Shown here piece by piece: positions 57,494 to 64,000 of a stretch of 64,000 bases of DNA. The stretch comes from Stieleria varia (GTDB lineage: Bacteria > Planctomycetota > Planctomycetia > Pirellulales > Pirellulaceae), in assembly GCF_038443385.1 (NCBI RefSeq), contig NZ_CP151726.1:868001-932000 (forward strand), written 5' to 3'. The notes under the pieces were generated by a model, which was not told the origin of the DNA, ran no database searches, and saw nothing but the letters and a program-made list of their open reading frames with translations. The position numbers and the translations under genes are program-made. How positions within the stretch are numbered: the first letter of the stretch is position 1; every line of letters starts with the position of its first letter.

Positions 57494-59059
57494 ATGTTCA
57501 CCAAACAGCAACGCAAAGCCCGCCGATCTCGAAAGATCAAACACCGCAATCTTCGTCTGGAAATGCTCAGTCAGCGACAACTGATGGCGGCAGACATCAG
57601 TTTCGCCGACGGTATCATCGATATCGAAGGCACCAACAATCGCGATATCATTCAGATTGATGGATCGTCGACCGGACTCGGGTACATCACGATTCGGAAT
57701 TCCAGCGGAAACATAGTGGACGACGCATATTTCTGGGGTCCAAACTTCAGTGAAATCCATGTGCGTGCGCTCGGTGGACACGATCACGTCGAGAACAACA
57801 CCGATATCTCGTCCAAGCAATGGGGGGGCACGGGGGACGACACACTTCTCGGCGGAACAGCACGCGACGAATTGCGTGGTGACACCGGCAACGATCGTCT
57901 GGAGGGCCACGACGGAAACGACTATTTGTCGGGCTGGGACGACAACGACACCATCCTTGGCGGCAACGGAGACGATGACATCTACGGTGGTGCTGGAGAT
58001 GATTGGTTGTACGGCGGCGATGGAAACGACTTTCTAGCCGGATGGACGGGCGTTGATCGCATTTACGGCCAGAACGACGACGACACTTTGAAAGGAGGTG
58101 ATCATGACGATCGGCTCTACGGCGGTAGCGGCAACGACTTGCTGCAAGGTCAGGCGGGAAATGATTACCTGTACGGAAATGGAGATCATGACACGCTCCA
58201 AGGTGGCGATGGAGATGACTACCTCAGCGGCAGCAGTGGCAACGACAACCTGTACGGAGGCAAGGGAGAAGACGACCTCAATGGTGGCTCAGGTGACGAT
58301 GGCCTGTTCGGAGGCGCTGACGACGATGAGTTGAACGGTGGCACAGGTGATGACCGTTTCCTAGTCAATCGCGATGCAAACACGGGATACATCGCAGACA
58401 TCCTGGAAGACATCGCCTGGAACGATGCGAGAATCAACTTCCAAGATGGCGAAGGGAGGAAGTTTGAATCCTCCGGAGACCGCTGGGCAGAGTTTGCCGA
58501 TGGCAGTTTCACGGACGCTGAAATTGAACGCGTCGATCTCGCACTGGCCGAACTCCATGGCCTCACCGGCAACACGCGACTGCTGAAACGTGCCAATGGC
58601 GGCGAGTTGACTTTCGAACGAATGGGACCTCGACTCAAAGGAAACTTCACGCCCAACGGATACAACAATTCGCTGACCGGCACGGTCGTGTTGCTGGACA
58701 ACGGATTTGCCCAAACCGATGATCGCTTGTCGCAAACGGTCATCCACGAAGTGGGCCACAACTTTGACAACGAGAATCTCCGCTGGAAGCAATGGAAATC
58801 GATCAGCGGCTGGACCAAGACTGTCGGCAAAGACAAGGATGACTATCGGCAATCAGGCGACGGCACATGGTTCTACAAAAACACTGCCTCGTTTGCCCGC
58901 AACTATGGCCGCTTTGATCCACTGGAAGACTTCGCGACCTACTTCGCCAAGACTGTCATGTCGATGACCGGCTTGACCTACGACGACGACGGAAGCGGTG
59001 GCTCCGATCCATTGAAGGATCAGTTCATGATGGACTTCATCAATGACATGAAGGTCTGA
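57494..59059 (+). CDS. RTX-repeat protein with C-terminal zinc metallopeptidase domain
   Basis: 521 residues. The ATG at 57494 is preceded by aggggaaa about 6 bases upstream; an earlier in-frame codon at 57467 has no such site. The N-terminus is very basic, then carries LRLEMLSQRQLMAAD, the planctomycete extracellular motif. About 130-280 hold some 12 nonapeptide-like repeats of the GGxGxD type, which bind calcium outside the cell. The C-terminal domain has HEVGHNFD at 418-425 and, about 45 residues later, LEDFATYFAK, the layout of HExxH...E zincins. A secreted calcium-dependent peptidase or toxin is predicted. No signal peptide is apparent. Confidence 0.88.
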   Translation: MFTKQQRKARRSRKIKHRNLRLEMLSQRQLMAADISFADGIIDIEGTNNRDIIQIDGSSTGLGYITIRNSSGNIVDDAYFWGPNFSEIHVRALGGHDHVENNTDISSKQWGGTGDDTLLGGTARDELRGDTGNDRLEGHDGNDYLSGWDDNDTILGGNGDDDIYGGAGDDWLYGGDGNDFLAGWTGVDRIYGQNDDDTLKGGDHDDRLYGGSGNDLLQGQAGNDYLYGNGDHDTLQGGDGDDYLSGSSGNDNLYGGKGEDDLNGGSGDDGLFGGADDDELNGGTGDDRFLVNRDANTGYIADILEDIAWNDARINFQDGEGRKFESSGDRWAEFADGSFTDAEIERVDLALAELHGLTGNTRLLKRANGGELTFERMGPRLKGNFTPNGYNNSLTGTVVLLDNGFAQTDDRLSQTVIHEVGHNFDNENLRWKQWKSISGWTKTVGKDKDDYRQSGDGTWFYKNTASFARNYGRFDPLEDFATYFAKTVMSMTGLTYDDDGSGGSDPLKDQFMMDFINDMKV

Positions 59060-59120
59060 GTCCGCTGTCGGCTCCCCCGACTGCATTTTCCCGAAGTTGC
59101 GATTTTCTCGGTATCTTGAC

Positions 59121-59165
59121 GCGTCAGTGAGGAAAAATAGATAGTGAGTCATTCCTCGCTGACGC
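59121..59165. repeat. REP-like palindrome, family A, degenerate copy
   Basis: Arms gcgtcagtgagga (59121-59133) and tcctcgctgacgc (59153-59165) pair at 12 of 13 positions around a 19-base loop. The arm matches the core of the palindrome at 38038-38100. It lies between the RTX gene and the PhzF-like gene. Confidence 0.8.
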
Positions 59166-59244
59166 TTCGGGTTTCCAAAATGCGATGCGTCAGGCAAAAT
59201 CGCATGCTCCGTCCCGAATCCTCCAGCAACACTGAGATCGTTCC

Positions 59245-60066
59245 ATGTCAGGCATTCTCATTTGGCAAGTCGACGCGTTTGCCGACCGGCCGCTGGCGGG
59301 TAATCCGGCTGCCGTTTGCATTCTCGAGCGTTATACGAGCGACGAGTGGATGCAGGGTGTCGCTTCTGAGATGAGTCTGTCCGAGACCGCGTTCCTGGTT
59401 CCCATCAGTGAAGTAAATTGTTTTCAACTGCGTTGGTTCACACCAGCAGCCGAAGTCGACCTTTGTGGTCACGCGACACTCGCTGCCGCACACATATTGA
59501 TTCAGCACCGACTGATCGATAGTCAGTCGCCGATTCGCTTTCGAACTCGTAGCGGTGAGTTGACGTGCACGTCCTTTGGTGCGCGGATCACGCTTGATTT
59601 TCCGGCAATGCCGGCGACAAAGGAAGTGGATGCTTCGACCGCCAGAACTCTGCTCGCGGCGCTCGGTATCGCCCAAGCCGTTGTGATGCAGTCCAAGTTT
59701 GACCTGTTGGTCGTTGTCAACGAGAGCGATACGGTGACCTCGTTGCGTCCAGACTTCAACGCTCTGCAGCAGGTCGAAACGCGGGGCGTGATGGTAACTG
59801 CGCCCAGCCAAACTGCCGACGTTGACTTCATCTCTCGATACTTCGCCCCACGCTTTGGCATCAACGAGGACCCGGTCACCGGATCGGCCCATTGCTGTCT
59901 CGCACCCTACTGGGCCAAACAGCTCGGCAAGACTTCGCTCGTCGGCTATCAAGCATCAGCCAGGGGCGGGACCGTCCACTGTGAAGTCAGAGGTGACCGC
60001 GTGCGATTGACCGGAAATGCGGTGACCGTTTTGGAAGGTCGATTGATGATGGATGTACCAAGCTAG
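59245..60066 (+). CDS. PhzF-family isomerase/epimerase-like protein
   Basis: 273 residues, normal for the family. The two PhzF half-domains are visible: WQVDAFADRPLAGNPAAVC and the catalytic Glu in MSLSETAFL in the first half; DLCGHATLAAAH and NEDPVTGSAHCCLAPYW in the second. PhzF-like enzymes act on small acids such as trans-2,3-dihydro-3-hydroxyanthranilate, but most genomic members have unknown substrates. No phenazine genes are near, so phenazine synthesis is not implied. It overlaps the convergent HD gene by 4 bases. Confidence 0.93.
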   Translation: MSGILIWQVDAFADRPLAGNPAAVCILERYTSDEWMQGVASEMSLSETAFLVPISEVNCFQLRWFTPAAEVDLCGHATLAAAHILIQHRLIDSQSPIRFRTRSGELTCTSFGARITLDFPAMPATKEVDASTARTLLAALGIAQAVVMQSKFDLLVVVNESDTVTSLRPDFNALQQVETRGVMVTAPSQTADVDFISRYFAPRFGINEDPVTGSAHCCLAPYWAKQLGKTSLVGYQASARGGTVHCEVRGDRVRLTGNAVTVLEGRLMMDVPS

Positions 60067-60683
60067 ATACTCAACCCACACTCACGCATGAACTGGTCCA
60101 GAAAGGACTGCATGAAGGACTCTCGTTGTTCGGCCATCTGGCGAGCAGCGTCGGTGTTCAGCAAGTCCTTGAGTTTGAACAATTTTTCGTGAAAGTGTCC
60201 GATCCCGGTTTTTACGCCGTCGGCGTCAGGTAAATAGAATGGCTGACCAAACGCGGCGCCGTACTCGATCGTACGCACAATCCCGATTGCCCCAAGAGCA
60301 TCCAGCCGATCTGCGTCCTGAACGATCTTGCCTTCCAGCGACAGTGCACTGGCACGGTCACCTTTCCGGAACGAGATGTTGTCGACGATATGGGCGACAT
60401 GCTCGATCAATTTTTCACTCGCCCCCAACCCGCTCAAGATCTCACGAGCAAACTCCGCGCTGCGCTCGACGCCATCATGAAACTTGGCGTCACCGACATC
60501 GTGCAGCAAAGCCGCCAACTCAATGACTTCCAGGTCACCGCCGGCTTGTGCTTGAATCAACCTCGCCGAACGAAGCACCCGTAGGACGTGGTCCATGCCG
60601 TGCCCGGCTGCCTGCCCTTGCATCCGCTCTCGCACGATTGGCTCGGTTTGATCCACGAGTTGTCCGCTCACTGAGTCATCCAT
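60063..60683 (-). CDS. HD-domain phosphohydrolase (YedJ-like)
   Basis: 206 residues. The HD superfamily metal motifs are seen: HGMDHVLRVLR (first His), AALLHDVGDAKFHDG (HD pair) and IVQDADRLDALGAIGI (last Asp). The arrangement and length match the YedJ/YpgQ group of small HD hydrolases, some of which act on nucleoside triphosphates. It overlaps the upstream AlkD-like gene by 16 bases, so the two are translated from one message. Cytoplasmic; exact substrate unknown. Confidence 0.9.
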   Translation of the reverse strand: MDDSVSGQLVDQTEPIVRERMQGQAAGHGMDHVLRVLRSARLIQAQAGGDLEVIELAALLHDVGDAKFHDGVERSAEFAREILSGLGASEKLIEHVAHIVDNISFRKGDRASALSLEGKIVQDADRLDALGAIGIVRTIEYGAAFGQPFYLPDADGVKTGIGHFHEKLFKLKDLLNTDAARQMAEQRESFMQSFLDQFMRECGLSI

Positions 60684-61393
60684 TTCGTTCGGTCTTCCCG
60701 TGACATTTTTTCGATGGAATAGCGAAGCATGGTTCGAGGCATCGTCTTGGCGTGCTTGTTCAGGAATTTCTCCAGACGGGAAATATCGCGATTGCCCATC
60801 TCACGCAACATCCATCCGATCGCTTTGTGCATCAAGTCATGTTCGTCGTCAACAAGCATTTCGGCTAGCCGAAGGATTTCCTTGAATTCATCGTTTCGAA
60901 TCAACGCGTATGTCGCCAGGACAGCCACTCGTCTTTGCCACAGCACCTCGCTGGTCGCGAGTCGATCGAGAACCTGCCGCTCGTCCGGATTGTCGACCAA
61001 CCACGGTCCGAGAATCTTGGGAGCCGTTGCGTCTACGAGATCCCAATTGTTCACCGCATCAAGGTTCTTGAGATAAACCTCAACGATCTGGCGACATTCA
61101 AAATCACGATGAGGATTGTTGTGCTTGGCGGCACCCTCGAACTGTCCCACCAAAATGAACATTCCCGTCAGTCGACATTCATGCCAGGGTGATGCGAACA
61201 GTTTCAGCAATTGGTCCGTCGACAGATCACGAAACTGCCGAGCCACCTTGCGTTGATCCGGTACCACGCATCCGAGGAACCGGTCACCTTCGCCATAACC
61301 TCCCGGCACGGCCTGAAAGAAGCCGGGCAGGAACGATGCCTTGTCCTCCCGAGCGACCGCCCGTAGTGCCGACAGTACTTGTTTGGCCGTCAT
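60668..61393 (-). CDS. DNA alkylation repair protein (AlkD-like HEAT-repeat glycosylase)
   Basis: 241 residues. AlkD-type HEAT-repeat helices are visible with the conserved NNWDLVDATAPKILGPW, the catalytic Asp of WDLVD, and WQRRVAVLATYALIRNDEF followed by HKAIGWMLREMG. AlkD-family proteins remove cationic alkylpurines such as 3-methyl- and 7-methylguanine without base flipping. The length matches the family. It precedes and overlaps the HD hydrolase gene, suggesting joint expression, perhaps linked to nucleotide or DNA damage handling. No LexA-type or Ada-type operator was recognised. Confidence 0.92.
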   Translation of the reverse strand: MTAKQVLSALRAVAREDKASFLPGFFQAVPGGYGEGDRFLGCVVPDQRKVARQFRDLSTDQLLKLFASPWHECRLTGMFILVGQFEGAAKHNNPHRDFECRQIVEVYLKNLDAVNNWDLVDATAPKILGPWLVDNPDERQVLDRLATSEVLWQRRVAVLATYALIRNDEFKEILRLAEMLVDDEHDLMHKAIGWMLREMGNRDISRLEKFLNKHAKTMPRTMLRYSIEKMSREDRTKWMTQ

Positions 61394-61539
61394 TATTTAT
61401 TTGCCCTTCCCCTGTTGATCTCATCCTCCAAAGCGTTGCTGAACAATCGTACCAAAATTCCAGCCTCGCCAACAAAAGGAGTGTAAACTGCCGTTCGATT
61501 CACTGTTGCTCTCGTTAACCTCCTTTTCCCCTCCGTGCC

Positions 61540-63300
61540 ATGTTACTCCCTCGGTTGATCTTGGTTCTGTGGCTGATTGTCCCGCAGCTCGCAGCTGCCG
61601 AACCAGAGCAACCGCAACGAATCCGAATCCTTTCGTACAACATTCACCATGCGGAAGGTGTCGATGGCAAACTGGACCTGGAACGTATCGCCAAGGTGAT
61701 CCGTGAATCACAAGCCGACGTCGTCGCTCTGCAAGAAGTCGATCATATCGTTCATCGCAGCGGTAGCGAGGACCAACCGAAGCAGTTGGCGCAACAGTTG
61801 GGCATGCACCATGTTTTTGGTGGCAACATCGAATTGCAAGGTGGCCGGTATGGAAACGCGTTGCTGTCGCGATTTCCCATCACGTCATCGGTCAACCATT
61901 TGCTGCCCAATACAGGTGGTGGAGAACAACGCGGCGTTTTGCAAGTGGAACTGGCATTGCCCCAGTCGCAACGTCTGACCGTTCTCGCGACACACTTTGA
62001 TCATCGGCCTGATCCAGCGCAGCGACTAGACAGTGCAAAGTTCATCAACACGCTGGCAGAATCCATCTCCGGCCATGCGGTTTGCTTGGCGGGCGATCTC
62101 AACGCAGTGCCGACAAGTTCGGTGTTGGAGGAGCTGAGGAATCACTGGTCTCGATCCAGCCGAGAGGAGCATTTCACCATCCCTGTTGCTCAGCCAACGA
62201 GGCAGATCGACTTTGTCATGCCAGCGCGTTCGTCATTCAATGGGGATTTTGGCATCCGTGTTCTTGCAACGAAGGTGCTTGATGAAGCGACGGCGTCGGA
62301 TCATCGCGGGATTTGGGTTGACATGGAACTGTATCGCAAAGTGTCGCTCGATGAACCCGTATCTCGAATTGCGTTCGGCTCCTGCATCAAACAGGATCTC
62401 GACTGTCCGATCCTTGAGACCATTTCGGACCAGCACCCCGAATTGGTTCTGTTCCTTGGCGACAACATCTACGGAGACACGAGCGACATCGGGTTACTAA
62501 GGCAGAAGTACGCGAAGCTTGGCGACAAGCCCGAGTTTCAACGATTGGTGGCTGCCGCTCGTGTAATGGCCACATGGGATGATCACGACTACGGTCTCAA
62601 TGATGGTGGCAATGACTTTGAAATTCGCGACGAGTCACAGGCCGCATTCATGGATTTTTGGCAGGTGCCCCAGCAATCGCCTCGCCGCAAGTCGCCGGGT
62701 GTCTACGATGCCTCGGTTTTTGGTCCTCCGGACAAACGATTGCAAGTCATCATGTTGGACACACGCTATTTTCGCTCGCCTCTGAAGAAAGGTGAAAAAC
62801 GCGTTGGAGGTGTTTACGAGCCTGATGATGCTGCCGACAAAACGATGCTTGGTGAAGCCCAGTGGGCTTGGCTGGCTAAGCAGCTGCGGCAGCCGGCTGA
62901 AGTACGTCTGGTCGTGACCAGCATTCAGTGCATCGCATCCTCGGCGGGTCAGGAAACCTGGGCGAATCTGCCTCGTGAGCGTCAGCGTTTATTCGACCTG
63001 ATCAAACAAACGCAGGCGAAGGGCATCGTGCTGTTGAGCGGCGATCGGCATTGGTCAGAGCTTTCACGCTTGGATAAATCCATCGTCGGCTATCCGTTGT
63101 ACGAGCTGACGTCCAGCAGTTTCAATCAGAACCATCCTCGCGGGACACCGACCGAGAATCATTATCGTGCCGATCCCAAGACGTATCATCGACCCAACTA
63201 TGGCTTGATTGAAATCGATTGGTCTGGACCATCACCATCGATTCGATTGCAAATTCGCAACCTGCAATCAACGGTGGAAATCGAAAAGAGGTTGCCGTAG
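61540..63300 (+). CDS. Secreted fusion of endonuclease/exonuclease/phosphatase and PhoD-like phosphatase
   Basis: 586 residues with a signal peptide (MLLPRLILVLWLIVPQLAAA). The first half (about 27-265) is an endonuclease/exonuclease/phosphatase domain: SYNIHHAEG, the metal-binding Glu in LQEVDH, GDLNAVP and the SDHRGIW end. The second half (about 280-575) is a PhoD-like metallophosphatase: FGSCIKQD, LFLGDNIYGDTSD, ATWDDHDYGLND and LLSGDRHWSEL. Both halves retain their catalytic-type residues. The combination in one exported protein would suit release of phosphate from organic or nucleic-acid-like sources, but this role is inferred. It is divergent from the AlkD-HD pair; no Pho-box was recognised. 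Confidence 0.92.
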   Translation: MLLPRLILVLWLIVPQLAAAEPEQPQRIRILSYNIHHAEGVDGKLDLERIAKVIRESQADVVALQEVDHIVHRSGSEDQPKQLAQQLGMHHVFGGNIELQGGRYGNALLSRFPITSSVNHLLPNTGGGEQRGVLQVELALPQSQRLTVLATHFDHRPDPAQRLDSAKFINTLAESISGHAVCLAGDLNAVPTSSVLEELRNHWSRSSREEHFTIPVAQPTRQIDFVMPARSSFNGDFGIRVLATKVLDEATASDHRGIWVDMELYRKVSLDEPVSRIAFGSCIKQDLDCPILETISDQHPELVLFLGDNIYGDTSDIGLLRQKYAKLGDKPEFQRLVAAARVMATWDDHDYGLNDGGNDFEIRDESQAAFMDFWQVPQQSPRRKSPGVYDASVFGPPDKRLQVIMLDTRYFRSPLKKGEKRVGGVYEPDDAADKTMLGEAQWAWLAKQLRQPAEVRLVVTSIQCIASSAGQETWANLPRERQRLFDLIKQTQAKGIVLLSGDRHWSELSRLDKSIVGYPLYELTSSSFNQNHPRGTPTENHYRADPKTYHRPNYGLIEIDWSGPSPSIRLQIRNLQSTVEIEKRLP

Positions 63301-63445
63301 CCATTTCTTGTTCGCTGCCTGCGACGCAAAAAAAGACGGTCAGCGGCAAACGCTGGACTGCTCAAAATGTTGTGTTGTGGCATTATTGTTTCTTTTTGGG
63401 TTTGCGCAAATTCATGTCCCTACTGCCGCGCAACAGGTGGCCCCC

Positions 63446-63520
63446 AGTGAGCCTCAGGCGCTAGCCGTGGGCCTGAGGCGGATTGTGGTGCCGGCCCACG
63501 GCTAGCGCCTGAGGCTCACT
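63446..63520. repeat. Perfect 28-bp inverted repeat
   Basis: Arms 63446-63473 and 63493-63520 are perfect inverted copies around a 19-base loop. The arm runs agtgagcctcaggcgc then tagccgtgggcc. There is no following T-run. The ends agtgagcc / ggctcact resemble the gtgagccg / cggctcac ends of the palindrome at 38131-38196. It occupies the gap between the EEP-PhoD gene and the minus-strand membrane protein; nothing else was recognised in 63301-63601. Confidence 0.97.
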
Positions 63521-63601
63521 TTGACTGCGATGCATGGAACAAAAACATGGACTGAGAAAACAATGTCAACCCCAAACTTTGAGCCGTTCAGGCTAACGCG
63601 T

Positions 63602-64000
63602 TCAAGTGATCTTTGCGTTTTGGATTTCGTCCAAAGCGAGATAGGCGGCTGCGATACTGCTGCCAGACAACTTTGTCCGCCATTCTTCGGACGACGGATT
63701 GCCCGGTCTGAGAGCACGCCAGTACAGCCAGACGGAGACCACGAATCCGATGATCCCGATGGCCAGAGAGAAGATAAACGATTGCGGATACAGCACCACG
63801 GCGTCAAGTCCTACGGCAACCGCAAGCGGGATCCACATCAACCACCAGATGAATCCGATCAGAACGCCGGCGCGCAAATACCCGGAACGCACGCTGTCGA
63901 GTTTGACGCGAATATCTGAGATGGGTTTGGAGTAGTCCAGTCGTCGGATTCTGGTGCACACCAACAACGCTTGTGACATCACGAGCACACCGTAGACGTG
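63602..64000 (-). CDS. Membrane protein, unknown function (5' end outside window)
   Basis: At least 132 residues; the frame is open to the right edge (reading HVYGVLVMSQALLVCTRIRRLDYSKP), so the start lies beyond it. Hydrophobic spans include AGVLIGFIWWLMWIPLAVAVGL and FIFSLAIGIIGFVVSVWLYW. The C-terminus is cytoplasmic-looking (SSEEWRTKLSGSSIAAAYLALDEIQNAKIT). No catalytic motif or named domain was recognised. Convergent with the EEP-PhoD gene. Confidence 0.7.
   Translation of the reverse strand, partial: HVYGVLVMSQALLVCTRIRRLDYSKPISDIRVKLDSVRSGYLRAGVLIGFIWWLMWIPLAVAVGLDAVVLYPQSFIFSLAIGIIGFVVSVWLYWRALRPGNPSSEEWRTKLSGSSIAAAYLALDEIQNAKIT

Noticed and set aside
57154-57660. Plus-strand frame overlapping the CsaA fusion start and the RTX gene start
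   Set aside because: No domain; it covers the divergent promoter region and runs into the RTX gene in a different frame.

Overview
The window looks like a chromosome segment from a marine-type planctomycete (Pirellulaceae, Rhodopirellula-like); this is an inference from gene content. Supporting genes are a PSCyt1/PSCyt2/PSD1 cytochrome protein, a DUF1592/DUF1552 pair, secreted proteins with an N-terminal LExxxxRxLMxA motif, a Cys/Pro-rich secreted repeat protein, a CsaA fusion, and many short dispersed palindromes between genes. No rRNA, tRNA, CRISPR array, prophage or insertion sequence was recognised.

Region 1 (1-31983) is the most unusual part. A same-strand cluster encodes a short SecA-like ATPase (1659-3557), a secreted HlyD-type adaptor (3805-4653), a membrane HlyD adaptor with an N-terminal GAF-like domain (4725-6152), a PqqD-like/M50-protease/HlyD fusion (6157-8316) and one giant protein of about 6975 residues (8501-29428). 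The giant protein has DUF4347, a seven-bladed repeat region, a beta-helix, LamG, C-type-lectin-like, cadherin-like, PKD, NHL and DNRLRE modules, six tandem 94-residue repeats and a C-terminal hydrophobic segment. It has no classical signal peptide. The cluster reads as a dedicated export and anchoring system for a giant surface protein, with no ABC ATPase and no TolC-like channel in the window. It is flanked by a receiver/HD-GYP protein (1-1098, incomplete) and a PAS/GGDEF/HD protein (29515-31983), which suggests a c-di-GMP link like the one known for large adhesins.

Region 2 (31945-42944) is mostly housekeeping: a secreted hypothetical protein, a fasciclin-domain protein with a clear terminator, an NTP/NDP-exchange-like MFS permease next to purU, a YkgJ-type cysteine-cluster protein next to hisS, a Cys/Pro/Ala-rich secreted protein, a lipoprotein, and a membrane-protein/small-membrane-protein/trkA run.

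Region 3 (42945-56103) is a one-direction run: a fused hydantoinase/5-oxoprolinase (HyuA-HyuB) directly after trkA, two planctomycete cytochrome-c-type giant enzymes, a Tat-exported DUF1552 protein and a patatin-like lipase.

Region 4 (56108-64000) is mixed. It holds a 59-residue zinc-ribbon protein, a DUF1905/OmdA/CsaA fusion, an RTX-repeat protein ending in a zinc metallopeptidase domain, a PhzF-like enzyme, an HD hydrolase overlapping an AlkD-like DNA glycosylase, a fused endonuclease/exonuclease/phosphatase-PhoD protein, and a membrane protein cut by the window end. At least three kinds of palindromic repeat sit in the gaps between genes.
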